Origin: Petrosia ficiformis
Lineage: Eukaryota > Porifera > Demospongiae > Haplosclerida > Petrosiidae
Reading direction: 5' to 3'
Assembly: GCA_947044365.1 (NCBI GenBank)
Contig: OX345640.1
Span: 7,488,410-7,552,409, forward strand
Length of the DNA stretch: 64,000 bases
In this document: positions 40,601 to 53,600 of the stretch, piece after piece
Layout: every line of letters starts with the position of its first letter
Numbering within the stretch: position 1 is the stretch's first letter
Translations under genes and position numbers: made by a program
Notes under the pieces: generated by a model
Databases searched by the model: none
Seen by the model: only the letters and a program-made list of their open reading frames with translations
Told to the model about the DNA's origin: nothing

Positions 40601-41274
40601 CTTTTTTTTCTTTTTTGTAACAACATGAATACACTTTGTAGGTAAATGTCTGTTTTCATTTTTCCTTTATATCTTTGTAACGTAATCACGTGCTTTATCA
40701 CGCTTGGCTCCACGATGCTTTACTTTTTATTACTCATACATTTCTTCATAATATTTCTATATTTTAGCGTTTACCAGAGCAAATTAAAGAACAGCATGAG
40801 AAATTGAAGGAAGAAATGATAGGTCAGTAACAAAGTATGCAATTATAACATAAATACTTGGAACTTTAATCATTATTTCTCTGCTGACCATGCAGTACTT
40901 CTAAGTGGAGAGTAAAAGCGGGTTCACATAATGACGCAAGCCTTGCTTTGCATCAGTTGCGTTGTGATAAAATTCTGAAAACTGATTGGTCAAACGCAAT
41001 GGAGCTGACGCAAAGATAGAATCAGATCCTATTCTTGCGTTACGTTGTGTCTGATGGCATTAAAAGAAGCTCATCATTTTCACAATTCAACACACTTACG
41101 CAACACAAGGCCTTGCGTCATTTTGTGAACCTGGCTTAAATCCATTTATCTATTTTAGGTAAGCTGAAGGAACTTGGTGATGCTGTTTTGAAACCGTTTG
41201 GATTATCAACAAGTAATTTTCAACTACAACAAGATCCAAACACAGGTGGTTACTCTGTAAATTTTAGAAAATAA
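37616..41274 (+). CDS. TTC1: Tetratricopeptide repeat protein 1
   Basis: TTC1 is a cytosolic TPR adaptor reported to bind Hsp90/Hsp70 tails and G-alpha subunits. Eight exons: 37616-38026, 38875-38935, 39573-39685, 39743-39779, 40240-40329, 40390-40448, 40768-40822 and 41159-41274. The total is 942 nt, 313 aa (human about 292). Residues 1-137 (exon 1) are an acidic, disordered S/E/D-rich region. Three TPR units follow from about residue 142, with markers [47 protein letters not shown] and [19 protein letters not shown]. The C-terminus [36 protein letters not shown] and GGYSVNF is diagnostic for TTC1. The start ATG is the first in the frame after A/T-rich DNA. The introns carry three inserted elements (38105-38746, 39455-39525, 40919-41138). 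Confidence 0.95.
38105..38746. mobile_element. Large foldback element in TTC1 intron 1
   Basis: Inverted arms of nearly 300 bp. The outer end is CCATCCCTAT at 38105 and ATAGGGATGG at 38746. Internal pairs are TAGTTAAGGAAGT and ACTTCCTTAACTA, TCAATTAATGGGC and CCCATTAATTGA, and AGAAACTGGAACTAATA with TATTAGTTCCAGTTTCT. The centre is about 38370-38490. Partial relatives are at 19965-20250 and 29195-29660. No ORF. Confidence 0.85.
39960..40140. repeat. Degenerate TTTAGGGT-type repeats in TTC1 intron 4
   Basis: Repeated TTTAGGGTGTAGGGTT, TTAGGG and TAGGGT motifs over about 170 bp, telomere-like but irregular, bordered by GC-rich GGGGCGGCAC and GGGGCACCCTCC. Confidence 0.75.
40919..41138. mobile_element. 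MITE in TTC1 intron 7
   Basis: 220 bp with inverted ends GCGGGTTCACATAATGACGC and GCGTCATTTTGTGAACCTGG, and internal GACGCAAG/CTTGCGTC repeats. Non-coding. Confidence 0.82.
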
Positions 41275-42069
41275 GCTGTGCTACAGAATTACATATACAC
41301 GATATCATTTTTGTTTTGTTTTTCTTCTTTCATGTTTGTCATTGACATCAATCTAAATTTCATACATTCTTTTGTATTCTACATTATAATTTCTGATTAT
41401 AAGCTTCATGCAGCAGTAGATTGATAAGTTAAGCGAATCCTGTGTGTATGTTGAATTATAAAGGTCATTCACGTTCACTTTGAGCTAAGAAAACATCTCG
41501 TAACTTTAGCTTGAAAGGACCAGCAGTCTTTTTCTCATTTTCATATAACTATCCTTCCTGTTCTTCTTTGTGTATGCCAAGCTTCAATCCATTGCTTCAT
41601 TATTGAAATGCAGTATATAAAATCACCCTGGACATTAAACTATTAGTCATTTAATATATCAGCGAATATGGTAGTACTCTCTATGTAGGGATAGCACCGA
41701 AAAAAAATGGCCGCCCATACATTTCAATTTCAAGTGATGAGCTGAAATCTCTAGTAGTATATACAGATCAGATAAGTTTTAATACACACATACCTATTCA
41801 TATCTAGTGTTTTTATGACTACCAACACCGTCTAGATGGCCAAAGATTGTCATTAATTAAGGTAGAGAACTGGCGAGTGGCAAAACTGGCAAAATGTGCT
41901 TCCTAACCCTTTTTTTTTCAGACAAATAATTTTTTTGTTTGTTGAACTATCTCAATAATTCTAGCACCATTCTAGTAACAGTGATTGTATTATTTCATAT
42001 AATATAACTTAAACCAGTATTTGTGCAATCTACAAAAAATATTCACACCATTCAGGAAAAAAAACAATG

Positions 42070-42395
42070 GAAACAAGAATAATAAAAAACGTTTTCAATA
42101 AAAATAAAAGATGTAGGAATGTTAAAACCCCCAAAAGCATGTGAACAAGGTTGGGAGGCTAACATAGGACCCAAAATTAAACAAACCATTTCCATATAAC
42201 CCTACATAAGTACAGCTTTTTGTATTTTGCTTTATAGCGGTGTAAATGCTTATGTAGTGTTATATGGAAGTGGTTTGTTTAATTTTGGGTCCTATGTTAC
42301 TCCCAACCTCGTTCACATGCTTTTTGGGTGTTCACTTCCCTACATCTGCTTTAAATTTTATTGAAAAAGTTTTTTTTTTATTATTATTTACATAT
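42070..42395. mobile_element. Hairpin (foldback) element with about 130-bp arms
   Basis: Long arms pair almost completely, for example CATAGGACCCAAAATTAAAC with GTTTAATTTTGGGTCCTATG, and AAAGATGTAGG with CCTACATCTGCTTT, around a centre near 42230. No ORF. Confidence 0.85.
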
Positions 42396-43528
42396 GAAGT
42401 CATTACATGCTGAATATGAATCAGAGTGGATGCATTAATTTATAGTTGTCTTGAGGAATGATAAATGGAAAAATCATTTTCTTTATGTTTCGTTAGTCAT
42501 CACCAGCACCATGCATAATACTGCTAACACCATCAAGGGAAAATAGATTTCAAATTGAATAAAATTCGTGGAGATTATAACATGCGAGATGTATTATACA
42601 AGTTTGTACCAATCGTAGCACTTCTTAAGAGAAAGTCAATTATTACATTGTATAAGTAAAAATGAATTACAAGGAATATAATTAGCAGTATCGATCATAA
42701 TTAAAATGATTACCTGTTTATAATACTTAGTAATAGATAGTAGTATAAACATTATTATAGTGAGTAATGTATTATTATACAAATTTTAATATAAATGTTA
42801 AATAAAAGTTCTGCACAAAAATAACTATACAAATATTGCAGTATAATACAGATACAAAATCAGATACGTGACACACAAACAATACAACTGCATGAAGAAT
42901 TGTTGTCCTGTGAAAATAGAATGTAGTACATGTGTGTGACATTAGTTAACTAAATATTTATAATATGCATGGTCCAAAATGAAACACTTACAAGCCTGTT
43001 TGGACACAAATCTAGTGAAGCGTGATAGTTAGTCAAAGTATAGTAATTTGCGGTGATGTTAGCACTGATGGAAAGCAGTGTTTTTGATAAGCGTATATAG
43101 TACATCATTGGCCCAAAGAGCTTCTTATTTGGCACTGCACAGTTCTCGCTTAGGGCCAGTGGCGCAGTTAATTATGATTATATTGTCACTAATAGCATTA
43201 ACTCTTCGTGAATTGGCTCAAGATGTATTCCAGATGTGACCAGTTTCGAGCCAATTTGGTTCATGCTTCAAAACTTATCAAAAACTCTGATGGAAAAACT
43301 TGGGAAATAGTATTTCTTTTGTCAAACACTTACAAATGAATGCTCACTAGTTAGTATATGTATGCTGGGTATACCACCTGCTACTATTCAAACATTTATG
43401 TGAATATACCCCTCAGCCCTACTGCATGGACTTGGGTTGTATCCACATCTACAGCAGTTGGCATATACACCTCCTAATCATATGCTACCACTGACATAAT
43501 AGTTATATAACTTGTAACTATTATTATT

Positions 43529-43936
43529 GGGGCGAGCCTGAGCGAGCTCCACACTAGGGAGTTGGTGGAGAATGTTCTGCACATATTTATGTATGCATCG
43601 TACATGATTGTATGTGTTCCATTAAACCGCAAAAGAATTTCAATTCCTTGTTAGTTATGCTGCATGTGTATGAAAATGGATAGAAAGTTGAAGCACAGGA
43701 GAGAATATGAGAAGGCTAAAATGGATGCAGAAACACGAGAAGAAAAAGAACCGCGCTTGACAAAGCGCAGGAAAAAGAGACAGACATGTTGCTAGGAGTA
43801 CAGAACAAGGAGAGATCATGCTGCTGCAGATGAGAAGTAGACTAGACATATCTCTTCAGTCTCAGACAAACATGACTCTCTCTTTGACTTTGCTTTGCCA
43901 TGTGCTATGTCACATGACCACAGGCTCGTCCCCACA
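43529..43936 (+). mobile_element. TIR element carrying a short charged frame
   Basis: The ends GGGGCGAGCCTG and CAGGCTCGTCCCC are inverted. Between them lies a broken frame (about 43665-43840) rich in K, R and E (HRREYEKAKMDAETREEKEP, then a stop at TAG). The reading resembles the basic/acidic N-terminal segments of invertebrate transposon proteins, but I cannot name the family. Confidence 0.5.
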
Positions 43937-44186
43937 ATGGAATTACATTTGACTAGTATAAACTATAAACCATGATTAGAAGGTGTATATGCTATGTATG
44001 TAATAGCAATAATTAAAATGTCCGTATTCATCAAAATTGTTCTTTCCCAAACAAATCATTTTCGCATCCACATGTAGTTGCAATAATTGCAGATAAACAC
44101 ACAGCTGATGTCTTACATTTATAATGGTATATACAAATAGAAAAATATTCATTTATATATACTTACATTTCAGACAAAAGCAATAA

Positions 44187-47100
44187 TCAATCCACTTCAA
44201 TGATTAGATCGTCACTGACTGCAGAAGTGGATACTTCTGAATCATATGAGCAATCAGAAGTTTTAAACTCCGTGTCATGTGATACATCAGGTGTTTCAAG
44301 TTCTCCATGCTTTGAGTTATATATCTCAGGTGTTTGAAGTTCATCATGTACTGAATTCACTACAGATGTCTCAAGTTCATCATGTACTGAATTCACTACA
44401 GATATCTCAAGTTCATCATGTTCTAAATTCACTGTTGGAGTTGCAGTCAGTATCGGAACTTGCACTTTTGCAATCTTTATAGAGAAATCTTTCATTGGAA
44501 TTTCACGCTGTTTGTAATCAAACAATGGTCGAACATTAATGCTCTTCATTTCTAAGCTTGGACTACTCTCAGTTATTCTGGTTAATGAAATTTGACTTGA
44601 AGATTTATCAAATGTTGGCTTAGTTTGAATTTTTGTAGATTTTACAGTTGTATTATCTTGGGAGAAAAGTTTTTTTCTAGATTGATAAGGGCCTTGTTTA
44701 TTTCTCTTTGTCTTTTGACCTGTCCTTTTATCTTCTCTCTTGGAATCAGAATGTTCATGAAGTTTTACATTAGCTGACACCTTCAAAATAGTGATAATAA
44801 CAACTATAAGCTGTTTAAAATGGTAACATTCATATCAACAGCATGTTTGGCACAGAATGTTTTTTTGTTTGAAAACCAAACATGAAACATTTCCATGGCA
44901 ACCTAGCTTCATATGAAATATAAATACATAATTGTATGTGTGGCCTAATTTTTGAAAGGGAAAATAAATTTAGTTAAACTTTTACCTTCAAATGTTTACT
45001 ATTCCATTTTGTACAAGAAGTCAATGAAATTTGTTATCCAGGAAGAGCTATCATCTTAGATACCAATGTGCACATGTTGGCAAAAACGGCCAATGATGAG
45101 CAATTAAAGATGAGTGTTAATTATTTTGCAGGATACGGCCCCTTTTCCAAAATTAGATGTCACTTCTATGTTGCAAGTGACCTTGATCTTATTCGTGGTT
45201 CAGTTATTTTAACTAACTCATTTACCGTATAGCCCTAAATTTAGCTTATTTTGCAAAAACTGACGGGCTGCAAAAATGTTATTCACAGACATAATGGTCA
45301 TTTGTGCTCACCACGTGCTCATTTTTGGTGAGTTCAAAAACGTTTATCGCGAGATAGTTGAACATAGTTAAAACGTGAAAATGTTCCCCACGACAATTTA
45401 GAGGTATACAGTATGTTATGGTCATGTTATGGTCACTAACAACACATTATAATCTACTGATTTTTGAACACTCCCATAAAATGCTTTTTTTTCTCTATGA
45501 AAATGTGATGCAATACTGTGAAATGCGGGTGCAGATCCAGCAATAATGTCCAAGTTTGCCATTAAAATCTCATGAATATCATTATGTGGTTCATTTAGGG
45601 TAGGGTTAAGCGTAGGGTAGAGTTCCCTATCAGTATCAAAGTAATCTTAGCCTTTGATGGCAAATTTGGACATTATTCGTGTGGCTAACTAATATGCCTG
45701 CATGTACATTAATATTTGTCAGTCATTATAGTGACTTCAGGTAACTATGAATTTATTAACGAGTAGGAAAGTGAGTGCAAATACACCCCAGGACCCCCCT
45801 GAATCCGCCCCTGAAATGCATATGGTTTGTCTGCAAAGTTGGATATATAGCTATACCTATATACCCAATATACAAAAAATGAAAACAAAACAAAAGAGAA
45901 AAGAAAAAAATACAAAACTGAGTGAACATTAAACACTAAACAGAACTGACAATGTTAAGAGCTTTTGTCATTAATTTTTGAATACACGAAAACTTACCTA
46001 AACAAGATTTTAAAAAGGACTATGTTTACACTTCAAATGCTCACCATGCAGCCATTTAGTACAGTAAGACACTCAATTTGGTATTCAGGATGAAGTATTA
46101 GCTTCTTAGACTCCAAATGTCATTAACTTTCTGTACAAAATGGCAGAATGATCAGTGAGTGTTTATTTTGGCGGGAAAGTGTCCTTTTTCGAAAATTAGG
46201 TCTTCTACTTTTTCTGCATACATTATTTGTTTAATAGGATAAGCTTGAACTAACTTTAGCTTTTCTGTAGTATCTTCCATTAGATAGTGATAAGTAGCTT
46301 TCTTGTTCAAAGCTTGTAGGCATCTTTGGCCTATCACACAACACTACAGTGCTTCTGTGTTCCAAACTATCAGCTGGAATCTCTGCCTCATTCTTGCTAA
46401 ATCTAGATTGCAGACCTCTGGTTGATTTACCATTTTTGGGTAATCTTGTAACATCATTAGGTATACCCCAATTTAAGAGGCAGTCCATTGGTACTGCCTC
46501 CAACACAGCATTAACTGTAATTCAAAAAGCAACCAATTGATTAACAAATATTCTTTAATACATGCACATAATCACTATACCTGATTTTGTCATATCTGTG
46601 TACTGATGGTCATGAATAGTTGCTAGTGGATTGGCTAAATGCGACTCAGACAGTGAATATTCACACTTATTCCATCTGAAAATTGTATACATGTGAGAGT
46701 ATAATACACCTTGATATTAACTATCATAAATGGTGTCTACTGGAGCCTGAAGCCAAAAAGGAGTTGTTCATGAAGCTCCAAAATTATTTCTGAAACACTA
46801 CCATATTAGAAAATTCATGTGAGTATGCAAGTTTATTATATAACACAATATAGCAGACAAAAGATCGCAATCATTATTACACAAATCCAGCATTACACAT
46901 TTAACGAACCCACTGGTACTCAGCTGACACAGGCTGCAGTTATAAGGCTTCCACATATTGGAACCATTGCTCCACTGTCTGAGCCACTGGCACACCTGGT
47001 AGAGACCACAGTTATAAGGCATTTCACAAATTGGAACTGCCACTTTATTAACTACACCACTGGGACTCAGCTGGTAGAGATCCTGCCTCTATAATATATT

Positions 47101-48183
47101 TATATTAGCAATTGTACGGATGATCCGTCAGTGGCGTGGCTTTGCTGCCACACCCACTGGCTTGTTTTTGAATAGATGCTTGCTAAACGAAATTTGAAGC
47201 CTCTTCAGGAAGGACAGTAATATATACTTTTAATTTGATCAATAGAAGGTACTTGTAAACATGTAAGGCTTCACACATTTTTAAATGTATTTAAGACTTT
47301 CTAGACATTCCATAAATGAATAATTCATGTATTGTAATCTTGTAGCATACAAAACTGTTATTGTTTCGCTCACAATGAATTCAAATTCATGCTGTACTTA
47401 ATAAAGCATGCCATTTGGATCAATAAAGGATTACTTCAGCCTAAAGACCAATCTCAGAATGTAAAGACTCTAGAGTCACAAGGACCCTTTTCAGGAAAGA
47501 TCACTATGAGCTCTAGCTATAGTTTTAACATTTCGATCAATGAAAGGTGCCACGAATGCTGCAGTGAATTATCATTTCAAAATAAGATGAACTGCAGTGT
47601 TTAAGAATAGTTATGCATAAATATGATTCCATGTTTTTTTTTATCACAGGTTGTTTTTAAAATTGATACGTTTCACACACAATAATGACCATGGATGCAA
47701 ATTCGCAATCAGTCATTTGTAAAATAATTATGAATTTTGTCAAACAATTATATTTAAAATTAATGTTGTTATTCGGCAATTTTGCACACTTGGCCAGCAA
47801 CATCTGGTACACAGGAAGAGCAGCTATTGGTCTATCTATATTCCAAGTTTAGTAGGTTACCAGTGCAAAATAGTTGAGAAATGAGCATTTATATATAAGC
47901 ATTTGACAAAATTCTTATTTTACAAATGACTGATTTTCACATCCACAATCATGGATTTATATTCAATACAAGTGGTTTGAGATGCAGCAAAACTATGTTT
48001 TATACAATAATTTTACCTTCTCTGGAGATTGTGTTCCAAACTTTCAGTTGATCGTGTGGTTTTGAAAGGTAACAAAGCACCTCTAAAACTAACACCGGAT
48101 TTATTTGTGTAAGATACCACAATACCATCGTCAAAAACAGTTTCCACTTTGACACTGAGCATGTTTAATCCAACAACTAGCAT
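44187..48183 (-). CDS. Unrecognised hydrophilic protein, 4 exons
   Basis: Exons 48017-48183, 46581-46675, 46255-46514 and 44187-44780. Splice phases fit and the sum is 1116 nt, 371 aa. The start MLVVGLNMLSVKVETVFDDG follows an in-frame TAA two codons upstream. I do not recognise the family. The first 40 residues (VETVFDDGIVVSYTN, SFRGALLPF) look like a small beta-rich segment with weak resemblance to the N-terminal block of PWWP2-type chromatin proteins, but no PWWP domain follows. The middle is polar with a basic patch (KREDKRTGQKTKRNKQG). The C-terminal third has three to four imperfect repeats built on HDELETSVVNSV, and it ends acidic. There is no membrane segment, and a nuclear or scaffolding role is only a guess. 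The last acceptor (ttgaag) is weak, so that junction is the least certain. Confidence 0.62.
45541..45680. mobile_element. Short MITE with AATGTCCA ends, copy 2
   Basis: AATAATGTCCAAGTTTGCCA faces TGGCAAATTTGGACATTATT. It lies in intron 3 of the minus-strand gene; the first copy is at 29893-30045. Confidence 0.8.
46910..47095 (+). repeat. Tandem tRNA A-box-like units
   Basis: Three degenerate units with CCACTGGNACTCAGCTG, TGGTAGAGA and GTTATAAGGC motifs. ACTCAGCTGGTAGAGA resembles a pol III A box. No matching B box was found, so this is at most a SINE-head relic, in intron 1 of the minus-strand gene. Confidence 0.35.
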
Positions 48184-50643
48184 CAGTTAACTAGGAGGAG
48201 ATGCATGGATGATTAATCACCATGATAATAATTATGTATTTACATTCAACAGTGCACTGTAAACACAAGTGTCGAAATGACACATGGTCACATCACTGAT
48301 ATGTCAATCGAATGTCCCATACATGCACGCTATACACCCCTATACAGACTTTCTGTGACATGCATCTAAATATGAAGCATTTACCTCATCATTGAAGGGC
48401 CTAAATACCAGGCTCTACAACTAAAAGTGCACAAAACAGTAAGCATGAAATGTTTGTGCCTTTGAGTATCGTACATGTAAATTTTATGTAGAGATTACCC
48501 TGATTGTCAGTGTTATTGAATTCTTTACACTTTAATAATTTATAGCTACTGTGACTGGGCCATGTAAAACAGTGAGACTTATGCAGTTGCCTTTCCTTAG
48601 AAACGCCACCACAAACATTTGTGTATGATACTAAGTATCATTACATATAGTTAGTCAGTTACTACTATAATTGGTTGTTTTACAATGAAGCATTTCAATA
48701 ATTGAGTAAATGGAAAATTATTTTAGTCTTGAGTTTCAGTTGGCTAAAAGTAGGTAGTATAATCAACATCACTTGCAAATCAACAGGTAATTTATTCGCA
48801 AGTGTGGCTCAACTTGGACAAGTGCATGCAAAAACATGATGAATTAGGCAACTAACTTCATTTGAAAGTAATAATAATGATTGTAGTTACATTCATACTA
48901 CTGCCACAAACCGACACTCTAGTAACCATGTATGTTAAATACCACAAACAGCTGAATCCAAGCTCATTCATTGCTATCTTAAAAACCTGGGTATGAGGAA
49001 AACGTGTGCAAGCAATTATAGTAAATAAGATATCCGAGGTATTCAAATATGAGAACGTGCTGTATATTTCAAAAACCCACAAATTGCAGATCAGAATTGG
49101 AACATGTCCATCATAATTTAAGGTAGCGTTACGGTGACGTTAATGATATTTATAGTTCAAAGATTATTTATTATTATCTTCATTGTTGTTCATTATTTTG
49201 TTTTATAATTTACATTACCTTACTGTCATTCATTGTTGGTGAAAATTTCAAGTTGTTACCTCATTGCATTCAAGAGTTACGAGCGTGAGAAAACCCATCA
49301 CAAAGGTACATTTTTAATACAAAGTACTCAACATAGAGATTTGAAAGTCGCTGTACATGAATAATTTACTAGGATCACAGTTCTATGAAGGTATTTCTTG
49401 ATATCTCTTCCTGTTCCAAAGATATTATACATAGTCAACACGTATCTCCACATATCTCCAGAGAACGTAAGAGTGTCGCTAAATCGCTTCATAGAATTGT
49501 TTGCCCACATGTTTTGGTTCTCTGATTAATTTTTCATAGCTGTATGGATTGTTAGAGCTGAGAAAAATGTACCTCAGTACAACCCACTGATTTTGAATCA
49601 TTATAGCAGAGATAATACCACATGAATGTACATGTATATTTAACGCTGTTCTGCATGCGCATAGTATTGTACTGCAACCACAAAATGAATGTCATGAATA
49701 AAGTATGAATATAATTAACGGGCAATTGTATGGTTTCTCGCTTCCGCTGTGACGCCACCTTAACTGCCACATCCAAACACGTGATACAACATGTTAAAAC
49801 ATATTTGCAGTACAGGTTGAACAATGAGCCACACTCCTTCTCGAGATATCTCAGTGTTCAATTTGTTACTTTAGAGTTCTTTCATGTGTATAGCTTGCAT
49901 ATCACTCTAGTATCAGGCTTTTGTTTGTCTTCCTCTAGAAGAGGTTGCACTCCTTGGTTAGCTGAAGCTATTGAAGAGGAAGGCAGATAATCAGAAAGTG
50001 GTCCTTTGGGTTAGGTAGAGACACTTGCACTTTGAAACACTTGTATAATCCTTGAATCACACGTGGATGATTGACTGACCACAGCCATTTGAGAATCCCA
50101 TTTTAGCAAATGAAACTCACTTTCAAAAATTTACAGCCCTCGAAAATGTCTCGCTATTTGGTATGTTTCAGTCAGCCCATGTCAGTCTCATTCCCAGCTA
50201 GATGAAAAGGTAGTGAATTGAATTATGCTTTTTTTTGTCCAAAGGAATGCGCTGTATGTTTTAGAATGCATCATAACACGTGTGAACTGCGAATATTGAA
50301 CAACCTGTTGAAAAATCAACATCAAGAATATAGCTGTATTTTACTTCTTTATCCATCTTTGAAAAATCTAAAGATACTCATTTGTAATATATAGTTTGCA
50401 GACGACACTTCGGTGTGGCTTATGGTCAACTTCAGTAGTAACTTGAGTGGCTGGCTAGCACTCACTGACAGGACACCAGTAACACCCACAAAAATTATAA
50501 TCATTATAAACATGACACAGTGATCTTAAATACTATACCTCCTGGTAGATTTCTTTTAATACACTGTTTTAGTCAGTCCTATTAGCAAGGAACCTATAGG
50601 TAAAGACGAGAATAAAAGAAGTTACTGATCAAGTGTTAAAAGA
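48184..50643. other. Intergenic region, no feature recognised
   Basis: AT-rich DNA between two divergently transcribed genes. Short ORFs on both strands lack composition or motifs of real proteins. It should contain both promoters. A GGCGTGGC/GCCACGCC inverted pair lies further on, at 50842, inside SEPSECS intron 1. Confidence 0.5.
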
Positions 50644-53600
50644 ATGGCGTCTAAATGAAAGAAACGGGAATTTACGGAAACCACAAAACAATCATGAATG
50701 AGGAGAGTTACAAGTTAGCTGCTTTACTCCTGGACTCTTGCACTTACTCAGACCAAGGAAGAGACGCTAAAAGAACACACGAGAAGCAGATCCAATCTCT
50801 AATTCAACATGTTTGTTGTATATGTTTATATGTTATTCTAGGCGTGGCTGCGATAAAGCCACGCCCATACGTCCAAGTTCATAGATCTTTTCTCTGTCTT
50901 TCTGTATATTACTATCATAAAAATATGCATCATTGTTGTGTAGGATTACATTCTTTAGTTGTATATTCCCAAATTCCTTGAAAAGTGTAATCATGTGACA
51001 GATGAACAACTGGCAGTCAGGGACTTAATCACCGTTCTGTCCGGCAGGTGGCTGCGGTCTGTAGAAATGTTTTTGAGTATGTAATTCCTGCACAGCAAAA
51101 TTGTTTAATGTATACAACAGTAAATTTACCCTACAGCTATCATCTTCCACTCACTTAACATGCTCTATGTTTTACTAATTAATATAAACTGAGTACTTGG
51201 TCCAAGGTTCTAACCGACATTTAGTGTGCGGAATGAACTCTGGGAATTACTACTGATTTAGGACTTGACACATGTCTACTAACATTCTTGACATGTACTC
51301 CAAGACTGGGGGAGTACATGTCAAGAGCAGTGGTAGACATCTGTCCCAGTTTTGGCTAAAAGGAGACCGTCGTTCAAAAAACGCTGGTCAACTGGTGCAT
51401 GATTTGGCATGGCACTATACTTGTACTCACTGTTACTGTAATTTAATAGTTCCCTGACTATATCAGCTTCTCCCTATTCTAATTGTTCATTCAATGCATC
51501 AACAGATCATTCAACTTTATGCCTTGGTTTGCCTTTGTCACTCCAAAATGACTCAACTGAGTCATGGCTAACAGCAGTTCCCTATGCATTAGAAAGCTAC
51601 ATGTATGCTGAACACAAATATTGCACATTACAGCGGTTAAAAAGCTTCGCCCTGTTACTGCTCACCCCCTTTTTCATTCAGCTTTTTTTCTTCTGTTGCA
51701 CAGAGGAAGCTACCAGATGATGGTTGGAGTGATGCGAGAATTAAACTATTTGTGAATGAACTATCTTTAATGGACAGTAACAACTTCCCAGGTACATATA
51801 ATGTATGCCTAATGTACATACAGTGAAATCATATGTAAGTTGTAAACTCTTTTATGAGCCAAAAAAATCAATGAGACAATTGCACTGATTTTGAACATGA
51901 TATCAACCACTATAATATTTTGTAATAACGTTTAGGAAACATTGGTGTTGGTGAGAGAGAAGCAAGGATTGCTTCAAGACTTGTTCAAGAAAGACATTAT
52001 GGGTAGGTTATAACCATTATATACTTCTAAACCTAATGCTATTATCTATTTGCAATCATTATTCACTTACTGTATGTATGCATTAATAATTATCACAGAT
52101 TAGGGCATGGTATTGGAAGATCTGGAGATGTCACTGCAGTCCAACCCAAGGCAGCAGGATCATCCTTGCTGAATCAACTTACAAACTCACTTTTGCTTGA
52201 CGTTATTCAGAAAGCAGGTATGTCATTAATGAGGTTGAAATTCATGAGTCACTAAAAACAAGTGTAGTTATTATAATTATTATAATAGTACAATAGAATC
52301 AATATTGACTAATAATTTCTATGCAATCTTTTGAAGTACCATAGTTTCTCTAAAAATTTGTCATGATAGGTTTTGAAATAATTATTTTAAAAGGAATATT
52401 TAGAGTTAAATAAAGAAAACCTTATTAAACGGAATTAATTTTGTCCAAATTAGAGAATTTTTTTGTCAATGATTCGTGAAAATGGCCGACGTGCTCTACG
52501 TGTTGAAAGTGTTGTCAAAGATTACCACGTCTATAAAGAAGATTGGAGTCCTAATATTGGTGACAGATTTGGAGTTGAAGAAACAAACATTCATGACAGA
52601 TATGCTGTTGCTGTGGTTGTGAATGATCGTATTACGGGCCAACCTCTCACTTCTCAAGTCTCAACTTCAGTAAAGTCACACCACGTTGAGTTCACGTTGA
52701 CGAAATTAGAAAACTTCTATACCGTATTTTCGTAACGAATATTTAGATATACTCTAGATAATATTTTTAAAAATAATTATTTATTTTCAAAATTAGGATT
52801 GCGAAATTTAGAGAAATTACGGTAATCACAATAATTACGTATCCAAATGAATAGGTGTCCACTCAACCAAAGCTTGTGTTTTACTTCCTGTGGCTACTGG
52901 AATGGCTCTACTTATGGTATTGCTAACACTGAAAGAACAACGGCCTACAGCACATTTTGTCGTATGGCCACGTATTGATCAGAAGTCTTGTTTCAAATGC
53001 ATTCCTTCAGCAGGTAAGTTAGTAATTTATTTATAGCTGTTTTACTGCATGCATGTAATAGTATATACCATGTATATGTGTATATTTTATGTCATTAATG
53101 CAGTGATATGAATATACTTATCAATATGTTTCATACACTATGAATAGGATTTGAGCCAGTTATAATACAGAATCTTCTTGAAGGTGATGAATTGAGAACT
53201 GATGTTGCAGCCATTGAGAAAGCAATACTCGAAAAAGAACCAGCTAATATATTATGTGTCATGAGTACAACAAGCTGCTTTGCCCCAAGAACTACAGAAA
53301 GGTAGTGATATGTGTAAATCTTACAATATCTTAAGGAATTGTATGTGATTATATTGTGCAACAAATCAGTCATTTAACAATATTTGTCTTTCCGCGAGTG
53401 TCTGGCTTGTCAGACTAGCTAAATATCTAGGTGGAGCAATAGTTGCTTATCCTGGATGTTGGCTGTCAATACAAAATGGCTGTATAATGAGTGTTTAAAT
53501 TGAACAAAAATTAGTATTGCATGCATGACTGATTCTCACATCCATGTCACATTTATTAGTTATTATGACAAGATAGTAAACTTACATCCATTTTAGACGG

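Larger units (their letters stand above)
41275..44186. other. Intergenic region with inserted elements
   Basis: No gene recognised between TTC1 and the convergent minus-strand gene. It holds a copy of the ACGTTCAC/TTCAATCCA repeat (41462-41650), a long hairpin element (42070-42395) and a TIR element (43529-43936). The rest is AT-rich. Confidence 0.6.

Noticed and set aside
46152..46337. Small minus-strand ORF overlapping exon 3 of the unknown gene
   Set aside because: It is in a different frame from the spliced reading and has no support.
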